Assembly: GCA_026416715.1 (NCBI GenBank)
Contig: JAOAEQ010000001.1
Span: 178,943-242,942 of the forward strand
Source: a bacterium
GTDB taxonomy: Bacteria; UBP4; UBA4092; JAOAEQ01
Direction: 5' to 3'
Length of the DNA stretch: 64,000 nt
The translations under genes and the position numbers were made by a program. Position 1 is the stretch's first letter. Each line of letters begins with the position of its first letter. The notes under the pieces were generated by a model that was not told where the DNA came from, ran no database searches, and saw only the letters and a list, made by a program, of their open reading frames with translations. Shown here one piece after another: positions 8,066 to 16,787 of the stretch.

Positions 8066-8130
8066 ACTTGGTTAAACCATTAATATTGTACTATATATTG
8101 CAGTATTTAGAATATTAGGGAGAATATATT

Positions 8131-8886
8131 ATGGAAATATTTATATTGGGTTCAGGTACTTGTGAACCGAATCCGAATCGAGGTCATTCGGGAATAGCGA
8201 TTCGATTACTTGATGGACAGATTATACTATTCGACAGTGGAAGCGGAACAATTCAGAAAATGGCTCAGATGGGGTTAGACTATCGTCAGGTAGATTATTT
8301 ATGTTATTCGCATATTCATGCTGACCATACCACCGACTTAATAACTTTTTTATTTGCCACGAACTGTTTACCCCAGAATCCGCGGGTGAAACCGTTGCAT
8401 ATCGTTGGGCCGAAAGGATTCCGCAAGTTTATCAAACAGCTGGTTAAATCATTTCCGCAACTTGAACCGAAATCGTATGAAATATTACTCCATCAGGTGG
8501 CAAGTAGCCGGTTGCGGTTCCCAAATTTCATCATTCGGACGAAACCGATGGCACATGGAGAACTTCCAGCGGTTGGATATCGGCTTGAATACAATCATAA
8601 AGTGCTGGTTTATTCCGGAGATACCGGATATTGCGATAATATCATTACATTAGCGCAGAATGCGGATGCGCTTATTCTGGAATGTTCTCTTCCTGAAGAA
8701 TACGCTGTGGATACGCATCTGTGTCCAAGTTTAGCTGGTAAACTTGCTAACCTAGCTAATGTTAAACGTCTGGTATTAACTCATCTCTATTCGGTCTGCG
8801 ACCGGTATCCGATTCTAGATCGATGCAAACAAGAATATTCAGGTGACGTACAAATAGCATCAGACTTAATGACCATTCAGGTTTAA
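8131..8886 (+). CDS. MBL-fold metal hydrolase (RNase Z-like)
   Basis: A 251-residue metallo-beta-lactamase fold protein. The metal-binding HSHIHADH-type motif is seen as SHIHADHTTDL near residue 62. Later come KPMAHGELP, VYSGDTGYCDN (bridging Asp) and LVLTHLYSV (final His), the order found in RNase Z-like and ElaC-related hydrolases. It lacks the long exosite arm of true RNase Z as far as can be read, so a tRNA 3'-processing role is possible but unproven. GGGAG precedes the ATG. The next gene starts 59 bases downstream on the same strand and may be cotranscribed. Confidence 0.75.
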   Translation: MEIFILGSGTCEPNPNRGHSGIAIRLLDGQIILFDSGSGTIQKMAQMGLDYRQVDYLCYSHIHADHTTDLITFLFATNCLPQNPRVKPLHIVGPKGFRKFIKQLVKSFPQLEPKSYEILLHQVASSRLRFPNFIIRTKPMAHGELPAVGYRLEYNHKVLVYSGDTGYCDNIITLAQNADALILECSLPEEYAVDTHLCPSLAGKLANLANVKRLVLTHLYSVCDRYPILDRCKQEYSGDVQIASDLMTIQV

Positions 8887-8945
8887 GGAGGATATGTAGA
8901 TATAATTACGGAGCGAACTTTGCGGTAATAGAAATTTTTTAAATT

Positions 8946-9929
8946 ATGCGTACCTGGCGATTTTGGCTCGGAATCATTATCAGCGTGATATTTTTATATC
9001 TCGCATTTAATAAGGTTAACCTCCAGCAGATGTTCGGCGCATTTCGTACGGTTCAAGTATGGTATATCATTGGAGCTGTGGTAATTTATCTTATCGGACT
9101 GTGGATTCGAGCGTATCGCTGGAAGTTTCTGGTTGACCCAATTAAACTAATCCCCAATACCCGGTTATTCCCGGTGCTCATTATCGGATATATGGCAAAT
9201 AACATTTTCCCGTTGCGAATGGGAGATGTCTATCGCGCATACATCCTGGGGAGAAAAGAAAATATAAGTAAATCGGCGGCGTTGGCAACTATTGTCGTCG
9301 AACGAATTTTTGATGGCTTATCAATGATTATCTTTTTAGTGGTTGGACTTTTAGCGCTGCAATCGCATCCGCTATTCACCCCACAAGAACAAACGATCAT
9401 CTGGATGGTAACCATTATACTTCTAACGATATTATTCTTTTTCATCCTAATGATATGGAAACGGGATTTCGCCGAGCCTATGTTCCATGGGGTAAGCCGG
9501 TTTCTTCCGGCTCGGCTTGGGAGCAAATGCCAGCAATGGTCAAGCGCATTTCTCGATGGATTAACTGTTCTTAAAAGCGGAACGGTAGCAAGTATTGTTC
9601 TCGGATTATCAATCGTATCCTGGTTGATTGAAGCGGTAATGTATCTCCTCATCGGGTATGGGATGCAACTTGCGGTTCCTTATCATGCTGGACCGATTAT
9701 TTTAGCAGTATCCAATCTCGGGATGATCATTCCTTCATCTCCAGGCGCAATCGGTACCTTTGAATATTTTTTCGCGAGAAGTGCAGCGTTATTTGCGCTC
9801 GATTCAACGGGTGCATTAAGTTATGCGATTTTAGTTCATGCGTTATGGTGGTTCCCGATAACCATCCTTGGTTTTATCTATATGGCTAGAGAACATATCT
9901 CATTTGCAATGAGGTCAACAGAAGAATGA
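8946..9929 (+). CDS. Lysylphosphatidylglycerol synthase TM-region-like (flippase-like) membrane protein
   Basis: A 327-residue polytopic membrane protein with roughly eight hydrophobic segments. It fits the UPF0104/LPG_synthase_TM family. The characteristic stretch WIRAYRWKFLV, followed by GYMANNIFPLRMGDVYRAYIL (first loop), and the later GMIIPSSPGAIGTFEYFF motif are clear. Members without a fused aminoacyl-transferase domain, as here, are thought to move lipids or lipid-linked glycans across the inner membrane, but their substrates are mostly unknown. No ribosome-binding site is evident. Confidence 0.8.
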   Translation: MRTWRFWLGIIISVIFLYLAFNKVNLQQMFGAFRTVQVWYIIGAVVIYLIGLWIRAYRWKFLVDPIKLIPNTRLFPVLIIGYMANNIFPLRMGDVYRAYILGRKENISKSAALATIVVERIFDGLSMIIFLVVGLLALQSHPLFTPQEQTIIWMVTIILLTILFFFILMIWKRDFAEPMFHGVSRFLPARLGSKCQQWSSAFLDGLTVLKSGTVASIVLGLSIVSWLIEAVMYLLIGYGMQLAVPYHAGPIILAVSNLGMIIPSSPGAIGTFEYFFARSAALFALDSTGALSYAILVHALWWFPITILGFIYMAREHISFAMRSTEE

Positions 9930-9935
9930 TATAAA

Positions 9936-10021
9936 ACATGTTAAAAGTCAATCTGCTCCAGCGGATTAAAAATATCAAAACAATTCCTATGGAATCTGGT
10001 ATTTGACTTAAGTAAACATGT
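9936..10021. repeat. Long imperfect inverted repeat before upp
   Basis: ACATGTTAAAAGTCAA (9936-9951) pairs with TTGACTTAAGTAAACATGT (10003-10021) apart from a 3-base bulge. It fills most of the gap between the flippase-like gene and upp and may separate the two transcripts. Confidence 0.5.
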
Positions 10022-10059
10022 GAATCAATTTAATTAATGGTACTGGGGGAATAAAAACT

Positions 10060-10689
10060 ATGGCAATCAAGATTATAGACCATCCTTTAATTCAGCATAA
10101 ACTAACGAATATGCGAGATAAAAATACCGGGTCGAAAGATTTTCGAGAATTAGTCGATGAAGTTAGCAATCTGCTAGCGTATGAAGCGACCCGGGAGATG
10201 GAAACGATACCTGTTGAAGTAGAAACCCCATTGAATATGTTCGCAAAAGGGAGAATTCTCGCTGGGAAAATGCCAGCGATTATTCCGATTCTCCGTGCAG
10301 GACTCGGAATGGTTGATGGTATCCTGCGGCTTATCCCCATGGCGAAAGTAGGACATCTAGGGATATATCGCGACCACGAAACACTCCAGCCGGTAGTATA
10401 TTATAACAAAATGCCGAAAGATATCCAGGAACGGGACGTGTTTATTGTTGACCCGATGTTTGCGACTGGCGGGTCGCTTATTGCCGCCTGCGATTTGATT
10501 AAAGAGTTACGCCCGAAATCGTTGAAAGCGATGTGTATCATCGCATCGCCGGAAGCGTTATCCGCATTTGAAAAAACCCATCCGGAAGTAACGGTTTATA
10601 CCGCAGCAGTTGATGAACGGCTGAATGAAAAGGGTTATATTCTCCCCGGACTTGGTGATGCTGGTGACCGGTTGTTTGGAACGAAGTAA
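10060..10689 (+). CDS. upp: Uracil phosphoribosyltransferase
   Basis: A 209-residue enzyme, the family's usual length, that makes UMP from uracil and PRPP in pyrimidine salvage. The PRPP-binding motif VFIVDPMFATGGSLIAACD is present near residues 127-145. MPAIIPILRAGLGMVDG and the C-terminal GYILPGLGDAGDRLFGT uracil-binding segment are also seen. GGGGGA lies upstream of the ATG. It converges with the zapA gene, and the 107 bases between them contain a weak inverted repeat and nothing else recognised. Confidence 0.97.
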   Translation: MAIKIIDHPLIQHKLTNMRDKNTGSKDFRELVDEVSNLLAYEATREMETIPVEVETPLNMFAKGRILAGKMPAIIPILRAGLGMVDGILRLIPMAKVGHLGIYRDHETLQPVVYYNKMPKDIQERDVFIVDPMFATGGSLIAACDLIKELRPKSLKAMCIIASPEALSAFEKTHPEVTVYTAAVDERLNEKGYILPGLGDAGDRLFGTK

Positions 10690-10796
10690 CCCACTAAGAC
10701 TCTATGGCACCGAGAGAAAATATAATGTCGCATTATCAATTATCAAATAATTGTACTGGATGTTTTGGTGTTCGTGGTAAGATTTAGATTTAAGGA

Positions 10797-11213
10797 TTAG
10801 CTTTTACTTAGCTCTTCGTCAATCAAACTGTGGAGTAACGCAACTTTCTTTTGAATTTCCGGAGAAGATTCTTTCTTATCTTTAATCTCGGTAATAACCT
10901 CTTTTGGTTCTTTTGTTTCTTTGATTTCTTTAGTTGGTTTGGGAAGAGTAGGTTTATGCGCCGGTTTCTCTGGTTCAGCCGGTGTCCCCTCTATTCTCTC
11001 ACGAAGACTGAATAGTTCATCTGCTATTGCTAACGCGGTGAGAACCGCAACTCGAGATGTGGTTACTGTCCCTGATTTCTGGGAGATATCATGCATTCGC
11101 TGGTTAACAAACTGAACCAGTTGTTTCGCTTGGTCGATTTTACTCGGCGGAACTCGGAGCGTATATTCCTGCCCGGCGATTTGAACAACCAATGGCACGA
11201 AATCTTCTAACAT
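10797..11213 (-). CDS. zapA: Cell division protein ZapA
   Basis: A 138-residue ZapA. The N-terminal half (VVQIAGQEYTLRVPPSK, then VNQRMHDI, then VAVLTALAIADEL) is the ZapA fold that binds and bundles FtsZ at midcell. It is longer than most ZapA because a low-complexity Pro/Lys/Glu linker (residues 75-115) separates the core from a short C-terminal helix. It lies downstream of a ZapB-like coiled-coil gene and pheT, a pheT-zap arrangement known in several phyla. The spacer to the upstream gene is 73 bases and holds no recognisable 6S RNA. Confidence 0.88.
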   Translation of the reverse strand: MLEDFVPLVVQIAGQEYTLRVPPSKIDQAKQLVQFVNQRMHDISQKSGTVTTSRVAVLTALAIADELFSLRERIEGTPAEPEKPAHKPTLPKPTKEIKETKEPKEVITEIKDKKESSPEIQKKVALLHSLIDEELSKS

Positions 11214-11286
11214 ACCAGAATTTCGAATATCACGAATGATATCGAAAGAACTGAAAATTCGATATATTCGCGCGATTCGTTTCGGT

Positions 11287-11574
11287 TTATTCGATTTCTA
11301 ATGAAAATTTATCCAGAACGTTGAGCAACGATTCTATCCGTGATTTGATTTCTTTCCGTTCTGCGACAAGATTATTATATTCTTCTTCGAGTTTCGCCAG
11401 TTCTAACTCTTGCGATTTTGCGGTTTCCTTAGCTTGTTTTTCTAGCGTGGTAATCTGTTTCTGCAATTCTTTATTTTCTTCCGCTAATTTATCACGTTCA
11501 CTACGGAGTTTTTTTATCAGCGCTAACATCGCCTGGATTTTCTCTTCGAGCGCAGCGAGTTCAGTTGAATCCAT
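11287..11574 (-). CDS. Small coiled-coil protein, ZapB-like
   Basis: A 95-residue, almost entirely helical protein rich in Glu, Lys and Leu heptads, with segments such as LRSERDKLAEENKELQKQIT. It has no catalytic motif. ZapB, another short coiled coil, joins ZapA and FtsZ at the division ring, and the position between pheT and zapA makes a division role likely. Coiled-coil composition alone cannot prove orthology. Confidence 0.65.
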   Translation of the reverse strand: MDSTELAALEEKIQAMLALIKKLRSERDKLAEENKELQKQITTLEKQAKETAKSQELELAKLEEEYNNLVAERKEIKSRIESLLNVLDKFSLEIE

Positions 11575-11597
11575 ATTTTCTTGACGGATGAACTAAA

Positions 11598-11666
11598 GAA
11601 CGAAAGAACACTCGAACAGCAATCGTGTACTACTCACGATTCTTTCTTTTCTCCGTTCTTTCGTTC
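11598..11666. repeat. Long inverted repeat between pheT and the coiled-coil gene
   Basis: GAACGAAAGAAC (11598-11609) and GTTCTTTCGTTC (11655-11666) pair perfectly, and AATCGTG / CACGATT close the inner loop. The two arms together span nearly the whole intergenic gap. Confidence 0.65.
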
Positions 11667-11679
11667 CGACGTTATCACG

Positions 11680-13779
11680 TTATCTTATTTTGATTTCTAA
11701 TGTTTCTATTAATGTTTGGAGTACTTGCTGGTTGAGCTGGTTCACTTCTTCATCGGATAACGTGCGGTCATCTGCACGATAGGTTATCCGATATGATAAT
11801 GACCGAAACCCAGCCGGAATTTTATCTCCGGAATATACGTCAAACAGTTCAATCCCGGCAATATTTTCTTTAACCACTGATTGAATTAACGATGTGATTT
11901 GGATTGAACTAACGGAATTGGGAACCAATAACGAAACATCTCGAATTACTGCCGGATATTTCGGTAATGGCTGATATTGCCGCTGTCTTTTCGGTAAATT
12001 ATATATTGCATCCAGATTAAGTTCAAACAAAAACGTCTCTTTTTTAATATCCAGTTTCCCAGCGATAGAATTTGCTAGTTGTCCAATTAAACCGATGCTT
12101 TGCTTCCCGACTTTAATCTCAGCGGCGCGTGTTGAATGGAGAAACGTTCGCTGAATAGCATGATAATTCAACCTGGTACTATCTATCTCTAATGCTTCTA
12201 ATACCGATTCGATTACGCCTTTCAAATAATAAAAATCTGGATAGGTGAATGGTTCATTCCAACTTTGTCCGCTCAGTTTACGATACAGTACTGCTGCAAG
12301 GTTGGTTATCTGACGGTAAGGATTGGATTTCTTAATTGGAACATTCGTTTGCGGAGGATTCGTATCTTCTTCATAGACATAATTTAACTCAAATAACGCA
12401 ACTTCATTTGCCCCTTGTTTGATGTTATCTGCAAGGTTGCGCAGTAAACTCGGGAGAAGCGATGTTCGAACGATTGATTGTTCAACGCTCATCGGATTTT
12501 TTAACGAGATGGCAGCGGTCGAATCCCAACCGAGTTTTTGCCATTCAATAGGGTCAACTAGGGAATGGTTAACCGCTTCATAGAATCCAGCGGATATCAT
12601 CTGGTTCCGAATAACCCGTTCCGTTTTCCGATGGTAAGTATCGGTATACGGCATAATATGGATCACAGGAGTAGTTGTCGGGATACGATTATAACCATAA
12701 ATCCGAGCGATTTCTTCAATTAAATCTATTTCTCGGGATATATCTCTGCGGAAACTTGGGATTCTCACCTGCAACGTATCCACATCAATAATTGTTGGCG
12801 AAAGCTGTAATCGAACGAGAATATCTTGAATTGCATCTAATTCTAATTTAGTACCTAGAATATGGTTGGTTCGCGAAACGCGTAAAGTAATACTTGTAGG
12901 AGATACGATTGGTTTCGGATAAACATCAATAATTCCTCGGGCGATTCGCCCCCCAGCTAACTTTTGAATTAGCTGGATTCCCCGATTCACTGCTGGAATG
13001 GTTCCTTCCGGATCAGCTCCGCGTTCGAACCGATACGATGCTTCTGTTTTCAATCCTAATGCAGAAGCGGTTTTCCGCGTTGAAACTGGATTGAAATATG
13101 CTGATTCAAGTAATATATCGGTGGTAGAGTTAACCACCTGCGAATTCGCTCCGCCCATAATTCCAGCTAACGCTACCGGTTTCTTCCCATCTGCGATAAC
13201 CAACATCTCCGGAGTTATCAATCGTTCCTGTTCGTCAAGGGTTTTTAATGTTTCACCAGGGTAGGGAGTGCGAACGACTATGTTATGTCCGTCTAAACAA
13301 TTTAAGTCGAACGCATGCATCGGATGACCATATTCCATAAGAACATAGTTGGTTACATCAACGACATTATTAATCGTTCGAACTCCAACCGCTGTAAGCC
13401 GTTTCACGAGCCAATCCGGTGATGGACCGATTTTAACACCGGTGATAACTCGAGCGCTATATCTCGGACAAAGCTCGGGAGCCAAGATAGTTACCGTTGC
13501 TAAAGTTTCTACCGGCGGATCACTTTCAATAATTTTTATTTCTGGTTCTTTCAATGGACTACCAGTTAACGCGCTAATCTCGCGAGCGACCCCAATAACA
13601 CTTAACAAATCCGGTCGATTCGCTGTGATTTCTAACTCAAGAACAAAATCGTCGGAGTCATACGGATTCGAGGTTACTGAAACCACTTCAATCCCTGCGT
13701 CGGTTAGCTGTTCCGCTAATTGTTCCGGGGTTAAGGAAAAATCAACATATTCTTTCAGCCATTGAATCGTAACTTTCAT
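11680..13779 (-). CDS. pheT: Phenylalanyl-tRNA synthetase beta subunit, lacking the OB tRNA-binding domain
   Basis: A 699-residue beta chain of the (alpha-beta)2 enzyme that charges tRNA-Phe. The start MKVTIQWLKEYVDFSLTPEQ is canonical. After AGIEVVSV the protein jumps at once to DDFVLELEITANRPDLLSV, so the roughly 110-residue EMAP/OB tRNA-binding insert of typical bacterial PheT is missing. The B3/B4 editing region (EASYRFERGADPE), B5 (IARIYGYNRIP) and the C-terminal anticodon-binding domain (YPAVIRDVSLLVP onward) are all present, and the reading frame is intact. pheS is not in the window. It heads a probable operon with the coiled-coil gene and zapA. Confidence 0.95.
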   Translation of the reverse strand: MKVTIQWLKEYVDFSLTPEQLAEQLTDAGIEVVSVTSNPYDSDDFVLELEITANRPDLLSVIGVAREISALTGSPLKEPEIKIIESDPPVETLATVTILAPELCPRYSARVITGVKIGPSPDWLVKRLTAVGVRTINNVVDVTNYVLMEYGHPMHAFDLNCLDGHNIVVRTPYPGETLKTLDEQERLITPEMLVIADGKKPVALAGIMGGANSQVVNSTTDILLESAYFNPVSTRKTASALGLKTEASYRFERGADPEGTIPAVNRGIQLIQKLAGGRIARGIIDVYPKPIVSPTSITLRVSRTNHILGTKLELDAIQDILVRLQLSPTIIDVDTLQVRIPSFRRDISREIDLIEEIARIYGYNRIPTTTPVIHIMPYTDTYHRKTERVIRNQMISAGFYEAVNHSLVDPIEWQKLGWDSTAAISLKNPMSVEQSIVRTSLLPSLLRNLADNIKQGANEVALFELNYVYEEDTNPPQTNVPIKKSNPYRQITNLAAVLYRKLSGQSWNEPFTYPDFYYLKGVIESVLEALEIDSTRLNYHAIQRTFLHSTRAAEIKVGKQSIGLIGQLANSIAGKLDIKKETFLFELNLDAIYNLPKRQRQYQPLPKYPAVIRDVSLLVPNSVSSIQITSLIQSVVKENIAGIELFDVYSGDKIPAGFRSLSYRITYRADDRTLSDEEVNQLNQQVLQTLIETLEIKIR

Positions 13780-13958
13780 AAATAATAATGATTATAAAAA
13801 TCTTCTTAACGTTTACGGAAACACCTAATCACCGCCATCTGCGGGTTAATCGCCTGATATACTTAAAATTTAATAATATCACAAAATCCAAAAAAACAAA
13901 AATTTACCATTGTTTCTCAATGTCGCAAAGGTTCATTCAAGAAAAATATATTGCCAAA

Positions 13959-13980
13959 TGCTGAACAATAAATTTCAGCA
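13959..13980 (-). terminator. Terminator-like hairpin after the HAD gene
   Basis: TGCTGAA (13959-13965) pairs with TTCAGCA (13974-13980). On the minus strand it lies 19 bases after the HAD stop codon and is followed by a T-rich stretch. Confidence 0.4.
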
Positions 13981-13998
13981 TACATCTTTGACCTGCTG

Positions 13999-14646
13999 CT
14001 ATAAGGTTTGAATTAATTCTATGGAAATCGCATCTAGCGAATCAACTATGATATCCGCTCGCGAAAAATCCTGGTTTCGTGTATGTTGATGCGGAACAAT
14101 GATACATTTCATCCCTGCATCTTTCGCGGCGCGAAGTCCAGGGTTACTATCTTCTATTGCTACACAATTCGATGGCGGAAGATTCAATCGACTCGCAGCT
14201 AGGAGAAACAATGCTGGATTGGGTTTTCCTTCTTTAACCTCATCTCCACTAGCGATAACTTCAAATTTGTCCTTGATATTTAACCCGGTTAAGACCATAT
14301 CAACATCTGTTCGAACTGAACTCGATGCGACGGCTAATCGAAACTTTGCGGCTAATAATCGTTCTAATAATGGCGATAATCCAGGCATTTCAACTAGATT
14401 TTTCGCTAAAATCGAATGATATGCTGCTCTTTTCTGCTGGGCAAACGTAGCATAATCTACCGGAATATGATATTGCCGTTGTATTTCAGAAAAATCATCC
14501 GCTAATTTCCGACCTATCATTTTCTGGAATTCTATCTCTGACAATTGGATATTCCATTGAGCCATAACCTGATTAATTGCAATCATTTGTAACGGTTCGC
14601 TATCAATAATAATACCGTCCATATCGAAAATCACAGCTTGGATCAT
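13999..14646 (-). CDS. HAD-superfamily phosphatase / beta-phosphoglucomutase-like
   Basis: A 215-residue HAD hydrolase of subfamily IA. The nucleophile motif FDMDGIIIDSEP is at residues 8-19, with two Asp residues for phosphoryl transfer. Motif II is seen in LAVASSSVRTD, motif III in EGKPNPALFL and motif IV in VAIEDSNPGLRAAKDAG. These enzymes act on small sugar phosphates or interconvert hexose phosphates; the substrate cannot be told from sequence. It is transcribed away from the double-SIS sugar-phosphate-binding gene, so both may belong to sugar-phosphate control. Confidence 0.85.
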   Translation of the reverse strand: MIQAVIFDMDGIIIDSEPLQMIAINQVMAQWNIQLSEIEFQKMIGRKLADDFSEIQRQYHIPVDYATFAQQKRAAYHSILAKNLVEMPGLSPLLERLLAAKFRLAVASSSVRTDVDMVLTGLNIKDKFEVIASGDEVKEGKPNPALFLLAASRLNLPPSNCVAIEDSNPGLRAAKDAGMKCIIVPHQHTRNQDFSRADIIVDSLDAISIELIQTL

Positions 14647-14690
14647 AATCGTTTGTTACACTTTACTCCTTGTCTCACCAGAATTTATGT

Positions 14691-14731
14691 AAAGATAACA
14701 AAAAATCTCCAATATCCATAGTGTTATCTTT
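14691..14731. promoter_or_regulatory. 10-bp inverted repeat in a divergent promoter region
   Basis: AAAGATAACA (14691-14700) and TGTTATCTTT (14722-14731) are perfect inverted repeats. They lie in the 212 bases between the divergently transcribed HAD and double-SIS genes. It could be a shared operator or a simple hairpin. No consensus promoter was found on either strand. Confidence 0.35.
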
Positions 14732-14858
14732 TCAGTATTAGCTAAATATCGTAGCGAAAGATAGTTAGTCTCGTCAACTTAAGCAGGATAAGTAGCTAAA
14801 TCTCAAAAAATAAAGTAAAATAGAATGTTATGTTAAATCCAACAAATGACCTTTAACC

Positions 14859-16586
14859 ATGGAACTGCCAATAACTGAAACACCTAATGAATTAACGAGC
14901 AATATCGATATCGCTGACCCGACAGGTATTGTTCGGCTTTTTCGACAAACCGATAGTCAGATTTTTAATGGATATTCAATTTATCCTGGATTAAACGATA
15001 CGGAGATCCTGAATAGAATTGAAGTAGCAGTTGATAGAATTGTTCCCGTAGTAAAAGCAAAAAGAAAGAAAGCGATTGTTATTTCCGGAGCGGGAACCAG
15101 CGGTCGATTAGCGATGTTTATCTCACGAACGTTTAATCGGATACTCAAACAATCCGGTCATCCGCCGATATTCAATTATCTAATTGCTGGCGGGGATAAA
15201 GCGTTAATTCAAGCGCAGGAAGGAGCTGAAGATGACCCGAACCAGGCGGTAACCGATTTAACCTCGATTATTTCAGATGCTGAACTTGTAGCATACTTCG
15301 GAGTCACCTGCGGGTTTTCAGCGCCCTACATCGCCGGACAGTTGAATTATACTGCCAACCGTAAAAATATTTTCAGCGTTCTGCTCGGATTCAATCCGAC
15401 AGAAGCAGCACGAAATGTTCCAATTGAAAACTGGGATAAAACCTTTCTCGATGTCGTCCATTCTATTCATCGGAAAAAGAACTGTTTAATTCTCAATCCC
15501 ATTATCGGACCGGAACCGATAACCGGGTCAACGAGAATGAAAAGCGGTTCGGCAACCAAAATTATTTTAGAACTGATTTTTACTTTAGCGTTTGAAAAAA
15601 GTGGAATATTAGATAAAATACCCTATTCCAAAACTCAAATTCCAACTGTGAAATCTAAAATTCAATCTCTGCTTCAGCAATATGAAATCACGCGAACAGA
15701 AACCTATCGTGAGCTAGACGCAATATCCGCATTGGTGCATCGTGCTGGATATACGCTACGTAATAAGGGACACATCTATTATCTTGGATTGGCACCATAT
15801 GCTATCCTGGGAATTATTGACGCGTCGGAATGTCCACCAACGTTTGGCGCAGAGTTCGATGATGTGCGTGGATTCATTGATCACGGTTGGTACGGGTTAC
15901 TCGAAACCGGAAATGATTTAAGTGCGGTAGGTCCGCAGTATCGAATTGGAATTGAAGAATTTATTACACATAAATTACCGAAGTTAACACGACATGATAC
16001 GGTTCTCTATCTCGGCGAAACGAAGATACCTAACCGGTTTGTTACCCTACTGAAAAAAAGCCAGGCACATAATGCCTATACTGGAGCAATCATTATAAAT
16101 GGAACGGATAAACAGATTGCAGGAGTAGACACCCTGGTTACCCCACGACTTTCTTGCTCATCGTTAACCGCTGATGGACACCAAGCGTTTTCGGAATTTG
16201 CTATGAAACTAATTCTGAACGCCATAACTACTGGCGGCCATATTCTTGCTGGTAAAATCTATCAGAATCGAATGATTGATTTGAAAATAAGCAACAATAA
16301 ATTATATTATCGGACGATGAATATTATCTCTGATATCATGAAGGTGAGTAAACGGAACGCAATGGAATGTATGTTAAAAGCGATTTATGGAACCAATCGT
16401 CTGACCGAATCGCAGAAAACTGCGCCGATATCCGCCCATATTAATGCTGCTACTGGTAAAGAAAAAATTGTTCCGACGGCAATGCTATTAGCGACGGGAC
16501 GATTTAGCGTAGCGGAGGCAACCGCAGCGTTAAAAAAAGAACCGATTGTACGAAATATCATAAAGACGTATATTGAGAATAACTAG
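14859..16586 (+). CDS. Double-SIS protein related to glucokinase regulatory protein and MurQ
   Basis: A 575-residue protein with two sugar-isomerase (SIS) domains. The N-terminal domain has MurQ/GKRP motifs: ISGAGTSGRLAMF near residue 78, QEGAEDDPNQAV near residue 125 and GSTRMKSGSATK near residue 220. The second, more divergent SIS domain begins around residue 300 (HIYYLGLAPYAILG). It leads into a MurQ-like helical tail (AGKIYQNRMIDLKISN). MurQ etherases have about 300 residues, so this length fits the GKRP group, which binds fructose phosphates and regulates hexokinases. No glucokinase is nearby, so an etherase or regulatory role remains open. Confidence 0.78.
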   Translation: MELPITETPNELTSNIDIADPTGIVRLFRQTDSQIFNGYSIYPGLNDTEILNRIEVAVDRIVPVVKAKRKKAIVISGAGTSGRLAMFISRTFNRILKQSGHPPIFNYLIAGGDKALIQAQEGAEDDPNQAVTDLTSIISDAELVAYFGVTCGFSAPYIAGQLNYTANRKNIFSVLLGFNPTEAARNVPIENWDKTFLDVVHSIHRKKNCLILNPIIGPEPITGSTRMKSGSATKIILELIFTLAFEKSGILDKIPYSKTQIPTVKSKIQSLLQQYEITRTETYRELDAISALVHRAGYTLRNKGHIYYLGLAPYAILGIIDASECPPTFGAEFDDVRGFIDHGWYGLLETGNDLSAVGPQYRIGIEEFITHKLPKLTRHDTVLYLGETKIPNRFVTLLKKSQAHNAYTGAIIINGTDKQIAGVDTLVTPRLSCSSLTADGHQAFSEFAMKLILNAITTGGHILAGKIYQNRMIDLKISNNKLYYRTMNIISDIMKVSKRNAMECMLKAIYGTNRLTESQKTAPISAHINAATGKEKIVPTAMLLATGRFSVAEATAALKKEPIVRNIIKTYIENN

Positions 16587-16714
16587 TCTCAGGTAAAATT
16601 TATATATACTTATATACTCAATGACATCTTTTTCGAAAACAGCTAGAGTGAAGGAGGGTTATCGTATCAGGTAGAATTGACGTTCATTGCGGATTAAGCC
16701 AAAGTTAAACCCGA

Positions 16715-16774
16715 TACGTAGTTACTACCGCTACTACGTATACGTAACGATATATTGCGAACCATATTATATCG
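16715..16774. repeat. Two hairpins in the leader of the MCE gene
   Basis: TACGTAG / CTACGTA (16715-16740) and CGATATA / TATATCG (16748-16774) are perfect 7-bp stems. The second ends exactly at the GGGAGGA ribosome-binding site of the MCE gene. It could limit ribosome access, but it is AT-rich and may be weak. Confidence 0.35.
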
Positions 16775-16787
16775 GGAGGAATAATCT

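Larger units (their letters stand above)
7792..8130. other. Divergent intergenic region between BMC operon and MBL gene
   Basis: 339 bases without a gene. It holds a minus-strand promoter candidate for the BMC operon (7894-7923), a plus-strand promoter candidate for the MBL gene (8036-8065), and an 8-bp inverted repeat AGGAAAAC (7934-7941) / GTTTTCCT (7983-7990) between them. No recognisable regulator gene or riboswitch was found. Confidence 0.5.

Noticed and set aside
11214..11286. 6S RNA next to zapA
   Set aside because: In E. coli ssrS follows zapA, but the gaps here are only 73 and 107 bases and lack a 6S-like closed-bubble hairpin.
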